A DNA stretch of 64,000 nucleotides from Carettochelys insculpta (GCF_033958435.1 NC_134137.1:177085501-177149500); one strand, 5' to 3'. Shown: positions 46,117-58,051, numbered from the stretch's first letter. Numbers and translations are program-made. The notes: a model not told the origin generated them from the sequence alone.

Positions 46117-46537
46117 GGCTACAGTTACACTACAGCACTCTGTCAACAGAAATCACTGTCAGAAAAGATTTCCTGACAAAACTTCTGTTGACAAGAGTGC
46201 AATCACACACAAAAGCCAATCGGGAGAGGGCTCTGCTCTGTCAACAGAGCAGCCAGACTGCTTGGCTGCTCTCTCGACAAAACAGACACCCGGAAACAAA
46301 GCAGACAGGGCTGCCCATTGTTGAAGATGCCGTCTGTCAAGAAAGGCACCATGGGGGCATTTACACAGCTGTTTTGTCAACAGAAATCTGTCAACAAAGA
46401 TGTTACGCCTCAAAGTTTTGAGAGAGAACACTGTGGGGAAAGCGCTGAGTTTTGTCAACACACAATCACCTAAACCCATTTTGTATATAAATGCGCAGCA
46501 TATTTTGTTGACAAAACTCTCTAGTGTAACTGTAGCA
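46117..46537. mobile_element. Harbinger-type MITE, 421 bp
   Basis: The tips 'ggctacagttacact' and the complement of 'agtgtaactgtagc' are inverted copies. The inner 'tctgtcaacaga' and 'ttgtcaacaga' words repeat in both orientations and are shared with 49720-49850 and 50819-51262. No clear 3-bp duplication was found. Confidence 0.65.
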
Positions 46538-47907
46538 GAATGTTTGTGATTATACAGGCATATTAGATGGAAATCCACCAATTTTTTAAAAAGATACCAT
46601 ATGTAAATTCATTTTGTTTTCCATTTAAAATATTCTATAAATATCAAGGAATACCCATACAAGTTCTATTTACTCTTAGCTTCTAGGACAGGATACAAAT
46701 ACATACATGTGAGAGGACTCTAAATTATACTGCTTACAAGCACCAGTAACAGTAACCTGAAAACACACATCTTTGTATTTAAATGGTAAGATTTTATACT
46801 GTATTGTTCAATATATACACATACATTATGATACTATATAGTAATAGAAGATACATATGTGAAAAGTGGCCCAGCTATAATTGCTGTGGGAACGATGTGA
46901 AAAATTAATTTGATCTTGTGCTTTTAAAAAGTAGCTATATATTTCACTGATCTCAAAGGTTCCTGGGACAAATGGCATTGACTGCCATGTTTTGGCTTAC
47001 AATGGAACTAAAAAGATACAATAAAACCTCAGCCATAAAGATGCATTACCAGATTTTTTGCATTATAAAAATAAATGTATTTATTTTGTTTAAAATACCT
47101 TTTAAAGGTAATCATTTCCATTCTGTAAAGACCTTAAAAACCTAAAAGGAATGATTCTCAACTAATATTTTAATCACACAAATACAGTGTAAGGTGGTTA
47201 AGCTGACTTATTCGGATAAATTTTGCTTTGTACAATACATAGTCTAAGAAATATAAAGAATCAAACATTCATATAAAAACACTACATATATTTTATATTC
47301 ACGTGTAAACGAATATCTACAACTCTAATTTACACAACCTGATTGCTTGTATACCTGACATGCAGTACATTGAACATTTAATAGCAAATAGCATAGCACT
47401 CACACATTTGACTTTTCAAACAGCTTACTTCTAATACAAATGTCTTTAAACGAGTCAATGGCATTTGTTTTTGAAGGCTCAGTGGTTTTGTATTGTGGAA
47501 TAATTTAAATAGCTGGATATTCCTATTACATTGATCAGCAGTAGAATACCTGAAGTGAATAGGTCATACCTAGGTTTTGAAGTTAACAACCAATGCTGCT
47601 GAAATAGTGTCTTTTAGGTTGCTTTGTGCATTTGACAAAACTGTGTGTTGGGTCATTTTAGCAATACTGGAATTAAAACAGGTGAAAATTATTAGCTTTT
47701 AAAATAGTTGCATCTTTCAAAAATCTACAGGCTTTGATTAGCCATTTGAAAACTGATCTATTCAACCTTAGCAATTGACTCACAGTTCACACATAACACA
47801 ATCTTTCCATTTAGTTTTATTTTGTACATGCAAAGCAAGAGTATTTTATTCACATTTCTGAACATGAAATATTTTGTAAATTTATGAATGAACATCAATA
47901 AATCAAA
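46538..47907. other. AT-rich DNA, no gene found
   Basis: No motif-bearing frames or repeat tips seen. Confidence 0.4.
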
Positions 47908-48812
47908 AACAACTAGAAGTCCCGTGGCTCCTTATAGTCTAGCAAGTATTTTACTCACTTCATCAGATGCATGAGCGGGGCAGGATTCAGACAAGGGTTT
48001 AAAAAGGGAGTCTCAGTCAAGGAGAGGGCCAGAGTTGACAAGGTCTGTTCAGTCACGGAGGATGTGGCCCACTATCAGCAATTAGTGTGGAGTTGCGAAC
48101 ATCAAGAGAGGGGAAATCAAGTTAGTTCAGTCAGGGAGGATGTGACCCATTATCAGTAGCTAATGTGAAGGTGTGAACATTAAGAGCAGAGAAACTGCTT
48201 TGTAATGGGCCAACCACTCCCAGTCTCTGTTCAATCCTTGGCTGATGGTGTTAAATTTGCAAATGAATTGCAGGCCTAAGTTGCTCTTTGGAGTTTATTT
48301 TTGAAGTCTTTTTTGTTGCAGGACTGCTACTTTTAATGGAGTGGGTCATTCTGTTAATGCTTGAAAGTCTGTGTTTTACTGACAAGGACCTTTAACAATC
48401 ATATACAGAGAGAGTGCTCAGCATTCTCATTTATATTCAAATTTGACACATTCACACATGGTTTGAACATGGACAGGAATTACCTGGCCCATTATAAGGA
48501 TTCTTGTACATACTTTGTCTTACCTAACTCTTGACTTCCCCAGCCTACACCTCTCTCCTGCCACCCCTCTGCTCGTCTGATTTGCCAACCTGGATAACAG
48601 TTTTTCTGATTTGTCAAACTTGGTAACAATTTTTGGACCTCTGTGCTTTACATATTGAGTCTGTTCTGGAATGGCTATGATCTGAAGAAGTGGGTCTGTC
48701 CCACGAAAACTCATCACCTTTTTTCATCATTTTGTTAGTCTTTAAAATGTTACTTGACTGCTTTTTTGTTTTGATAGAATACAGACTAAAGCAGCTACCT
48801 CTCTGTCACTAT
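47908..48812 (-). repeat. composite unclassified repeat, about 0.9 kb
   Basis: Read on the minus strand it starts with the tip shared with 43204 ('gaggtagctgctttagtctgtattct'). It passes through 'gacccacttcttcagatcat' and a segment whose translation has LQFICKFNTISQGLN (also at 4990-5030), and ends with the tail of the 4925-5335 repeat. A two-copy tandem of about 65 bp ('gttcagtca.ggaggatgtg.cccattatcag') lies at 48045-48160. The class is unknown to me. Confidence 0.55.
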
Positions 48813-48814
48813 GA

Positions 48815-49864
48815 GAGACTGAGAGCGCGCGCCCCTGGGCTCTGGGGGACATCCCTGTCCCCTTCCGGTCCCCCATCGTCCCCCTGCCAAGATCTCTGGG
48901 AGCCCCCCGTGAGGCTGGCTCCCCCCAGCCAGCAGCAAGGCTGTGCAAGGGTGGGACAGCACAGTCCCTGCTCCCTATCCCACCCCTTGCACCCGATCCT
49001 GCTCTCTAAGGGTCCCTCTTGGGTGAGGCACACACCTGCTCCACCTCCACCCCTTCCCCTGTGCAGGGCCTGCAGCCCAAGAGTGCCTTACTTGCATGAG
49101 GATGGCCCCAACAGTGGTAGCTGTCAGTGGAGGCCAGCTTCCATAAGGCAATGGCAACTTGCTTCTCCAGGAGGGTAGTGGGCCATATCCAGGTGTCCTG
49201 TCTCCAAAGGGCATGGGCAAGCCAGGTGCAGGGCTCCAGGAAGGAGTCCTTTCTCATTCTGAAATTCTGGAGCCACTGCTGGTCATCCCACTGCCCAGCA
49301 CTATCTGGTCCCACCAGTCAGAATTGGTAGTGTATGTTCAGACCCACCTGAGCACCCAAGTGGTGAGCGCAAGTGGGCCCGTGTGGCAGCCATGGCGTCC
49401 TCCTTGAAGTCAATGCCAGGCTCATCCCCCAGAGGAAGAGGAGGGCAGCCAGGATTGCAGTGCCTGTGCAAATACCCCCAGGGGCTGCTCTGGCACTATA
49501 GCTATCTGGAAAACGCAAACTCCCACAGAAAATGTGTGAGCCCTGCAGAAGTTATATTGTCCCTCAACAAGGTAGGCAAGTCTCAGCATGAATAGCGAAC
49601 ATGAGTTTGGAGGGTGCCTTTAAGGGAATGCCTGGCCAGGGCTCCCACAAGGGTGTGCCAGCCATAAAACCCTGTGTGAGGGGGATTCCGGGGCCAGTTC
49701 TGTAGAGGAAGTGGCCAGGCAGTCTGGCCACTCTCTGTCAATAGAGCAGATCAACAGACCGATCAGCTTTGCTGTCTGGACACGATCTGTTGACAGAAAG
49801 TTTGTTGGAAGATATCTTTCAACAGTAATTTCTGTCAACAGATTACTCTAATGTAGCCATAGAC
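48815..49864 (-). mobile_element. PIF/Harbinger element 3, internally deleted
   Basis: The minus strand at 49314-49006 encodes DDQQWLQNFRMRKDSFLEPC and VAIALWKLASTDSYHCWGH, the N-terminal helix-turn-helix region of Harbinger transposases, and then loses similarity. The DDE core is missing. The end near 49864 ('ctaatgtagccatag') resembles a Harbinger tip, and the adjacent 49720-49850 carries the 'ctgttgacag' words of two nearby MITEs. 48820-49080 is GC-rich with no coding match. Confidence 0.65.
49006..49314 (-). pseudogene. Harbinger 3 transposase, N-terminal domain only
   Basis: This frame holds the family blocks QNFRM..DSFLEPCTWLA and KQVAIALWKLA.TDSYH, corresponding to the DNA-binding part, and ends before GFPNC..AIDG. 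No catalytic residues remain. A stretch rich in P and E follows in the same frame. It is a remnant with no predicted activity. Confidence 0.72.
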
Positions 49865-50818
49865 CTCCTGTCCAGTCTCAAAACCCTATGTCCACTTAGA
49901 TTCCAGTTGAGACACTAAAGGAGGGCAAGGTAACATCTGCATACACCCTAATTTTGATCTGACTACAGGTTTCTCAAGGTTTTGTTTTTTTAAAAAAGAC
50001 TCAGCACCTGCCAGGCTGGAAGGGCCACTTAGGAGACATTTCCAAGGAGAGGGCTGTATCTCCTGGGGTCTTCTTTCCCTTAAGAACACTTATGGTTTCA
50101 AGAAGTAGTCAGGACAGAAATGCCCTACCCCAACGCTGATACACAGGTGTTCATCGTCTTCCAGGAAATGCAGTCAGAAAAGCCCTCCAGTGCAGCCTAC
50201 ACATAGAAAAGAGTCCCTAAAACTCAAGCACATACAGCAGTATTCATCACAAGAGAATATACATTGGGGATGTTTAAAAGCACAGCAGCATGATGCAAAG
50301 GACTAGCTTCACCAGTAATGACAATATGAATAACAGGGATGCCCATGAACATAGTAAAATAACTGTGTAACCAGTTACAGGAGTCAAATGTGCCACAGTG
50401 AGCAGCAAAATATTATGATTCACCAGTTAACCAAATAACCATCCGCTGTAAAACGCAAACTGTGATTTTAGCTCACGATAAATCTGCACAAGTTTATCTC
50501 CTCTTCACTCAATGCGGCCCAGGCAAGCCAAAAGGTTGGACACTGATGATCTAAAGCCTAACTAGCAGACGCTAAACAGTTCAAGAAAGAAATGCCAATA
50601 TTCTATGACAGAAGGGGCTTTTACTTGAAGAGAAGTTAATAGCATTTTGTTAACTGAAGGTTAATCATGGTAACCTGTAAACAAATCTAAGAAAGACTGC
50701 AGAAACGCTAGTCTAGGATTGAATTATACTAACTGAAGATTCTGAAACTTCATTACATAGCTAACAATCTTCCCTGTAAGCCGAGGATTTGGGAGGCTAC
50801 CAAGGAGAGGTTCAAGTG
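49865..50818. other. no gene found
   Basis: Mixed composition without frames or repeat tips that I can support. Confidence 0.4.
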
Positions 50819-51262
50819 GGCTGTGTCTAGACTGCAGGGTTTTTTCAGCAAAACAACTGTTTTGCTGACAAAACCCACAGAGCATCCAGATTCCCAAGGA
50901 CATTCTGCCAACAAGTCAATAGAATGCAGAACTTTTGTCAACAGCTGTACCCCACTCACTATGAGGAAGTATGCCACTGTCGACAGAGATCTGTCGACAA
51001 AAAATCTGGTCTGGATGCTCCTTGGGCCTCCCATCAATAGAAAGGGCTTCCGGGGCACTGCACAACCCTGTCTGCTGTGCTTCCGGTTGGCCGTTTTGCT
51101 GACAGAGCAGCCGGACAGTCCAGCCACTCTCTGTGTAAATAGCAGATCACACATGCGATCTGCTCAGCAGTCTGGTCACAAATCTGTCGACAGAAGTTTT
51201 GTCGGAATATAATTTTCCAACAAAAAACTCTGTCGACAGATCACTCTAATCTAGACATAGCC
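50819..51262. mobile_element. Harbinger-type MITE, 444 bp
   Basis: The tips 'ggctgtgtctagactgc' and the complement of 'taatctagacatagcc' are inverted copies. Flanks are GTG and ATG, an imperfect duplication. Inner 'ctgtcgacagat' words recur in both orientations, as in the element at 46117-46537, and resemble the Harbinger 3 end at 49720-49864. Confidence 0.7.
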
Positions 51263-51264
51263 AT

Positions 51265-51400
51265 GATGTTCAGCTGATTAGCAGAATGCTCACTGCAGGA
51301 AGCATGTGCTTCCATTTGTGATGGATATCTGCACATGTCTCGGTGTACCCAACCAAATTTATTCCACCCATGAATGGAAAATATTAAAAGGGAACACTGT
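51265..51400. mobile_element. half of a hAT-type MITE
   Basis: The right tip 'aaaagggaacactgtc' and the 'cagctgattagcagaatg' words match the interior and right side of 44472-44676. The left tip is absent because the Harbinger-type MITE abuts it. Confidence 0.55.
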
Positions 51401-51779
51401 CTACGACCTCCTTCTGACAACAAAGATCAATACAAGACACCAGAGCAAGGTACTGAACCCTCAGCCAGAAAAAGCCCCACTGTCCCAGGTGGGGAGGCCA
51501 AAACCAAGCATGGGGTCTGGACCATGAGCCCTGTCATTCAAGACTGAAGCCATGAGGCTTCAACTTTCTCTGTAAGAGCTGGCGCTCGGGCTTGGGCATC
51601 AAGCCCCAGCAAATCTAAGACTGCTCTGGCAGCTTCACTGAAATGGGGTTATGACCAACAGTTTGAGAACCACTGAACTAATTCAACCCAGGTTCATTTG
51701 GCATGTAAATCAGCTGTAGAGGTAAACTTGTCATAAAATTTGAACAGTATTAGTCAAGGGGTCAAATCTGGGGTTGTTT
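51400..51779. other. no gene found
   Basis: No reading frame, repeat tip or RNA-like feature that I can support. Confidence 0.35.
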
Positions 51780-52140
51780 GCACCTATTTTACTTTTCACT
51801 CAAAGTCCCTCTGGTAGACAGTTCTGAGACTAGCCATCTCCTCTGATGCACAACGTACCTATGGCAGTAGACCATGACATGAGCCACACTGCCAAGAAAA
51901 AGGCTCCTGGTGTGATGAAGAATAGTACCCTCTGATGCAAAAGCCCTGAGAACCAGACTTGTCTTAAGAAGATCACTGAGAATTTGATTTCTCGTGGGAG
52001 TTGCCAAAATGGTCATTATCAGAGATACTGATGGAGATGCATACAGAAGACTTCTATCCCAAGTAATAGAGAAAATGTCTCTGGGCCACAAAGCCTCTTC
52101 TTGGTGCCAAGAGCAGATGACAGACAACTTGTTCAAGCAA
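51780..52140 (-). pseudogene. DIRS C-terminal domain scrap G
   Basis: A 115-codon minus-strand frame contains CSWHQEEALWPRDIFSITWDRSLLYASPSVSLI, parallel to the region after RNase H in copies A and B (GDAFTISWKGPLLYVFPPTLLI there). No neighbouring DIRS part was found on either side within about 1 kb. Confidence 0.6.
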
Positions 52141-52711
52141 GTGGTAAAAAACCTCTAATATCCACTGCTAGAGGGAAACTATTTACTATTATTCTTAAAT
52201 CCTGAGACCATTCCTGCAGAACTATTGTAGATCGACTCCATCTGTCTATATGCTAGACACAAATATGACAAACACCACCCAATGCTTTATGGAAAATGGG
52301 TTAGGAACATAAATATGAATAAGTCACAAAATGCTTTGCACAAAATGCGTCTTGTAACCTAACCTGCTGAATCTGTATATCATACTTTTGTGCATGTATC
52401 CTGTGAAGCTGGAGATATGTAGTGTATATCTGTTTATAGCTTAAAATGGGCTAATGAGGGCCATCACTGCTGTCCCAACCCTAATAACTGGATAATCAGC
52501 CTTAATACCTATAAATGGCTTTATTTGCCCTGTAGGTCTTGGAGGTGGTTGGTCTACAAAAACATGTGAACATACAACCTGGTACAGGTCTACATTTTAG
52601 AATGCAGGGTCCCCCACACAATTCTTTTACCCATCGCCTTAGCATCACACTGCACCAGTAGCCACTGCACCGCATCAGTAGAAATCGCATTAGCAGCCAT
52701 CTCCTGCAATC

Positions 52712-53280
52712 ATGAGCACTCAGGACAGTGATTTGCCTTGTAGTTCTCAGGCTTGCAAGAAAGTTCCAATGTGGACCCATCAGGAGATTCTATATCTTCT
52801 TGCAGTTTGGGGAGACGAATCAGTGGTAAAGAGACTTCCAGTGGCAAAGAGAAATGCAGGCCTGTATGATCACGTCACACAGGATGACTGCCAGAGGTTA
52901 CTCCCAGGACTCTATGCAATGCCAAGTGAAGATGAAAGAACTCCAGTAGACCTATCATGAACTCCAGGAAGCCAACCAGCAGCCAGGGTCATCTCCACAG
53001 ACCTGCTGCTATTATGAACAGCTGCACATGCTTCTAGGGGCCAACCCCAACATGGAGCCTGGTATTAATTATGACGCTTGCGAAGGCCCAGGTCAGGAGA
53101 CATGGGTGATCAAAGAGGAGCTGGGGGCCCAGAAGAAAGAGCCCAATGGAGAGGAGGAATGGGGAAAGGAACAGGGGCCCAAGGAAGTTCTTCCTGACAG
53201 CTCAGATCTCTTCACCCTAAAGCTGGAACAGGTCCCCTCGATGCCAGTCTCTGTGCCCCTGGGACCAAGTTGTTCTGCTG
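52712..53280 (+). pseudogene. Harbinger 2 Myb/SANT-like protein, exon 1
   Basis: The frame opens with STQDSDLPCSSQ and then MWTHQEILYLLAVWGDESVVKRL..AKRNAGLYDHVTQ, a SANT-like domain with the conserved W-T-x-x-E and A-V-W-G blocks. A frame break near 52960 leads into a second open stretch, 53028-53280, acidic and with KLEQVPSMP, typical of the linker in these proteins. The intron should begin shortly after 53260. The protein would act with the transposase on the element ends. Confidence 0.7.
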
Positions 53281-53299
53281 AATTTTTTTTTCTAAATGC

Positions 53300-54484
53300 T
53301 ATAAGCGGGTTGCAGGTGGGTATAGGAAAAGGTATGGGTAGGGTACAGGTTTTCTATGGATCTGTGCCCCTCAGAAGAGCATGTTAATATTTCTGGAGAT
53401 GGAGTGTTTCTCTTTTTTGGAGACATCCTTGAAGGCCTCATCCAGGTACTCTTGTATTTTTTGCACAAGGTTTTTAGGCAGGCTTGCCTCATTGCAGCTT
53501 CTACGGTAGCATCCCTTACCACACCAGGTCATCAAACAGCAATCTGATGTCTTGGTGCCACACAGCAATTTGGCAAATTTTCCAGGCTTGTGGTCACACA
53601 GGATGAGCAGCTGTTTTTTGTCGATATCTGATAGCTTTAGGAGGGTGATGTCATCTTTGGCAACCTAAAGCAGCATGGGAATTTGGATTGGATTTTTTTC
53701 CCCCATGCTTCCTGCCCTTTTACATTCCCCTGGGGCGCACTGCCGCGTTACGTGGCTGGCCAGCACTCCGTGTGGGATGTGGGCTGTCCGGGCCTTCTCC
53801 CCTCACATGTCCCTTTACCGATGGCGTTTCTTTTGATTTTAGAGGGATCCCTCCCCACCCATGCATCCAGAATTGAACCCCTCCAACTCGCCATGCAGCT
53901 GCTGGGCTCCGAGGATCCTGCTGCCACAAACCAGCATGTGCAGCACAAGTGGGTTTGCCCTCCTTTAAATGGCCTTTTTTATCCCTGATGAAGGCTGCTC
54001 CAGTGCCCACTAAGAAATGTTTTTCCCCCAACCTGGCAGACGGTACGAAAAACCCCCTCTGCCACACCATTTCTTTTTATTTTGCAGGGAACCCAGCCAT
54101 CCATGCAGCTGGAACTGAAGCCTTTCCCACCATCCCCTCTCACCACACAGCTGCCAGGCTCTGCAGGCCTTGATCACTGTGGAAGATTGCTCCAGAAATG
54201 GCCAAAAAAAGGTTTTCCCCCACCCTACGACACCAGATGGTTTCCCCTGCTTTGCAGCCCTCCCCTTTTCCCCAGAAAGTGGACAAAGCTTACCATGTCC
54301 ACAACAAAATGTTCTGGATAAATGACGGTAAATGATGGATTGTGCAATGCATGCTTCGAATCCCATCCTTAATAAGCTTTAAGCGGCCTTGCAAAAAGAC
54401 ACTTTCCCTGATAAGAGAGACACAGACCCACTCATTCCATGGGGAAACGCTTTGTCTACCTCAATTTTTACCTTCACTTTACAG
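53300..54484 (+). repeat. intron of Harbinger 2 with a two-copy tandem of about 235 bp
   Basis: Two similar units (about 53837-54070 and 54079-54270) share 'ccatgcag', 'gctgctccag/gattgctccag', 'ttttcccccaacctggcag' and a start with 'ttttattttgcagggaaccc'-type acceptor words. A weaker third copy may lie at 53690-53830. Minus-strand frames at 53292-53568 show QKIQEYLDEAFKDVSKKE but no family I can name. Confidence 0.5.
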
Positions 54485-54948
54485 CTGCCATCCCCAGCAT
54501 CCTAAACAGAGTGAGGAAGCAAAAAAGGTGCAAGCAGGATCTGATCTTGCTGCACATGGAGGGATCTAACTCAGAAATAAGGGGGACAACTCAGTGACAG
54601 CAAAGTACAGCTCAGTGGCATCATACTATAGCTGAGTGGCAGCAAAAAATCCTTCAGTTCTACCAAGAGCAAGCGGCAAAGCTTGTAATGGCAGTTAGCA
54701 ACCAAACGGAGGTCCTCTGTTCCATGCTGCAGCTGAAGAGGGACTACCAATGGAACACTGAGGGTTCTGATGATGGTTGCCCCCACGCCAGCGTCACAGT
54801 CCCCAAATGCGGGCAGGGAGGGCAAGGACAGCCTGCTGCTCCAGCCCCAGTGGCCACTGCAAAGGGCTATTCCACCACCCTTAACAAGGCTTCTTTTGTT
54901 TGCCGTTTAAACCTCTCCTCCCCACAAAATAAACAAACATTCTTTTGA
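54485..54948 (+). pseudogene. Harbinger 2 Myb/SANT-like protein, exon 2
   Basis: An acceptor (cttcactttacag) precedes 54485. The frame gives PSILNRVRKQKRCKQDLI and then, after a stop, a QFYQEQAAKLVMAVSNQTEVLCSMLQLKRDYQW coiled-coil-like part and a Pro/Ala-rich tail. The order fits the C-terminal half of Myb/SANT-like Harbinger proteins, and it is interrupted by at least one stop near 54595. Confidence 0.6.
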
Positions 54949-55332
54949 GCTTGGTGTGATTTTTTGGCATGCACAAGAGGTAGGGTACACAAATCATTGC
55001 AGGAAACTGGGCAGGTGGAGAGAGTGCTGATAGCACAGGTGTGTGCCGCTAAGCCAAGGTCTGCAGAGGACTGGCAGCAGATGGAACCGGACATGAGGGG
55101 ATAGATGGCTGAAAGCACAAGTGCCCTTTTATAGGAAAATAACCCTCCCTTGACATCCATTCTACCTCCTACAACTTAGCCCCCTCCCACCAAGTAAAAG
55201 CATTCCTTCAGTAAGACATGGTCTTATTTATTGGTTCACATTTGGTGGGGAGCACAAATGGGGCTTGGTTGGTAGCACAACAGAGAGATACGTCACTATC
55301 GTGTGTGACAGATCAATCATGAAGCGATGTTT

Positions 55333-56543
55333 TCAAGCGTCCCTTATTGCTGCTGTCTGCACATGGTTATTGGTGAACGACCATGTAGGTGGCTGCAAGT
55401 AAGCCCTGCTGATGACCTCAGCCACAGAATTCCAGATGGACAGGAAAAGCCTCCCACCTGTATTCACAAATGTTGCGCAAAATAACACGCTGTAATCACA
55501 GTGGGGAAGGTCCAAATTGGTCAAGAGGCATTCGAACCTCTCTTTTAAACAGCAAAAGGCACATTCCACCACCATTCGGCACCTGCTGAGTCGCTGATTG
55601 AAGTTTTCCTTACTGTGGTCCAAGGCTCCTGTGTAGGGCTTCACAAGGCAAAGGAACAAAGGACAAACAGGGTCACCCAATATTAAAACAGGCATCTCCA
55701 CATTGTCAATCTAGACTTTCCAGTCTGGAAAAAAGTACCCTCCCTGAGCTTTCTTTACATACCAGAATTCAGGAAGATGCGCACATCGTCAACCCTCACG
55801 GACCATCCCACGCTGATGTCGGTGAAACTACATTTGTGATATACCAACGCCTGCAAAATCAGGGAGAAGTATTCCTTTCGGTTTATATACTCAGAGGGCA
55901 GGTGGACTGGGACCATGATGGGGATACGTGCATGTTATCTATTGCCCCAAAGCAGTTAGGAAACCCCTGGACAGTAAAGCCATCCACTATTGCCTCTACA
56001 ACTCCCAGGGTCACGGTCTTTCCAAGGAGACGCCAACAGATTGCATGGGCCACTTGCATGACCATGGACCCCTCTGTAGATCTGCCCACACCAAATTGAT
56101 TTGCCACTGACCAGTAACAGTTGGGCATTACAAACTTCCAGAGAGCAATTGCCACTCCCTTCTGAACCTTTAAGCCAGCCTCATTCTTGTGTTGTTGCAC
56201 CTCAGTGTAGGGCCAGCACATCACAAAGTTCCATAAAAATGGATTTGCACATGTGAAAATTCTGCAGCAACTGCTGGTCATCCAAAGACTCCAAAACGAT
56301 GTGACCCCACAAGTGTGTGCTGGTTTCACGAGTCCAAAACCACTGCTCCACTGTCAGCAATACATTCAGGGCAGCCAGCAGTTGTGAGTTCTTGGACCAC
56401 AGTTGAAAGATCTGCTCTTCAAAACCAAGATCATCATCGTACTGAACCATCACTGCACTTTTTAACAGAAAGCAAAATTGTGCAACAGTCCAGGAAGGTG
56501 ACACAATGGTGGGTTCAATGACTTGAAAGAACTGGGGATCCAT
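55333..56543 (-). pseudogene. Harbinger 2 DDE transposase (HARBI1-like)
   Basis: Three minus-strand pieces follow family order. 56543-56202 holds the N-terminus with SLDDQQLLQNFHMCKSIFMELC. 56329-55883 has VAIALWKFVMPNCYWSVANQFGVGRSTEG and GFPNCFGAIDNMHV with the first catalytic D. 55701-55333 has GDPVCPLFLCLVK with the second D and RLSRCRMVVECAFCCLK with the catalytic E. All three acidic residues remain but frameshifts divide the gene. It is more complete at the N-terminus than the transposase of element 1. Confidence 0.85.
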
Positions 56544-56760
56544 GCTTGCACTAGCACTATGCCATAGAAAATGCTGAAGAATATGGCCTGATCTCTAGTT
56601 CGTTTTCACGCTGTTACTGGGTGCTCTGAATTCTGTGCTTTGCATTCTGGGATTCTAACATGGAACACCCAAAAGCAACTAGGCTAAGGCATTGTGGGAT
56701 AGGTACCCACAGTGCATTGCTCACGCAGTCAAACTTGGATAATGTTTGTGCTAGATCTGT

Positions 56761-57566
56761 AAAGGACATTAAAAAAAAAAGAAGGAGTTGTACCCCCTCT
56801 TCCTTTGGGTTCTTTGTAATTTGGCTTAAAAAGTTTTATTTCCCAAAAAAAGAGCTGAAGAAAGAAGGAACATTTTACTTGTTTTTCACCTTAAAATTTT
56901 ATGATATTAAATCTGCTCTTCCCAGTTTTTATTAGAGGACTCAAGCAAGAAGGTTTTACCACATCAGTTTTCTCAATAAAAAGTTATTTTCTTAAGTGAG
57001 TTTATTATAAGCATTAAAAAATAAAACAGCACAAATGAAAATTATTTCTCCTCTCAGTTTTGACTTCCTTGTATTTAGTATCATAACCCCACTGTTACTG
57101 CTCCATTCCAATAGTCTTCCATGACAGACAATTTGGAAATTTTTATTATATAAATTTGTAAAAGCTGGCAGTGGGAAGAAAAAATACCATTCAAGGTTTA
57201 TTTTAACTTCAGTAGTTTTCAACCTTTTTTCATTTGCAGAAATCTAGATATATGGTTTTTGACCCATGGTTCGCAGACTAATATTTCCAAAGATGTCTCC
57301 ATTTCTATTTGAAATATGTATTTCAAATAAAAGTGTACACCTCTTTGGAAATCTCAGTGGGTCCAAACCCATACTTCTATGCTATAAAGAAAAGCCACAA
57401 TACCGTTTTTTTAAAAATTGCGAATTAGGGAGACTGCTGGTCTCCTTCTACAAGACAAGTAACATTAAAACAAGTGTTTTTATCATAGCCTTAATTTTTG
57501 AAAAATCTTGTATGAACCTTCAATTCTGCCAAACAAAAAAGCAATTCTTATGAGATTTGGTACATA
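56761..57566. other. no gene found
   Basis: AT-rich. A run of A near 56770-56780 and short motif-free frames only. Confidence 0.4.
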
Positions 57567-57946
57567 CGGTAAACCTTCAATTTTACAGACCTCGGTGTTT
57601 AGAAGTTCCCCGAGGTCCGTAAAGTCAATCTCCCTTCCCCCTCCACCAAAAAAAAAAAAAAAATGTTAAGAGATTTACCAGTGACACGGCCTGGAGGAGC
57701 CGCCACCTCTGCCAGAGCTGCCACGCACTACCCTCACTAGGGGGTGGGGCACGTGTATGGGTAGGCTAGACTGGCACTCACATACCATCCCCACCCTTGG
57801 TAGACAGAAGGTGTGGTGGCCCCTTCAGCCACGCAGTGTGCAGGGTCCAGCAGCTCCTCCAGCGGCAGCAGCTCTAGTGAGTGGCAGGGCTTTTTTTTTT
57901 TTTTTTTTGGGGGGGGGGGGGGGGCTGGGGGAGCAGGTGGGCATTA
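57567..57946. mobile_element. Tigger-like MITE, left end and GC-rich body
   Basis: The tip 'cggtaaaccttcaattttacagac' follows TA at 57565-57566. A matching right tip is not found before the next element begins. The sequence contains an A run (57648-57661) and a T/G run (57891-57924). Confidence 0.5.
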
Positions 57947-57990
57947 CAGTAAACCTTCAGATTTAACAGACTTTCAGGAATAGCAGCCAC

Positions 57991-58029
<39 letters not shown>

Positions 58030-58051
58030 GTCCATTAAATCAAGGGTTTAG
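57947..58051. mobile_element. 105-bp Tigger-like mini-element with (CA)n core
   Basis: The tips 'cagtaaaccttcagatttaaca' and the complement of 'ccattaaatcaagggtttag' are inverted copies. TA flanks both sides (57945-57946, 58052-58053). The loop is almost entirely a CA microsatellite at about 57991-58028. Confidence 0.7.

Larger units (their letters stand above)
52680..56760. mobile_element. PIF/Harbinger element 2, autonomous type, decayed
   Basis: It has the same layout as element 1: a plus-strand Myb/SANT-like gene with a first part at 52712-53280 and a second exon at 54485-54948, then a minus-strand transposase at 55333-56543. The 5' leader of the transposase side (56640-56760) matches 63665-63785 of the MITE at the right end of the window. 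The tips are not clear. Confidence 0.72.

Noticed and set aside
53292..53568. Minus-strand frame with QKIQEYLDEAFKD as a third Harbinger gene
   Set aside because: No family match known to me and no start or context; left inside the intron description.
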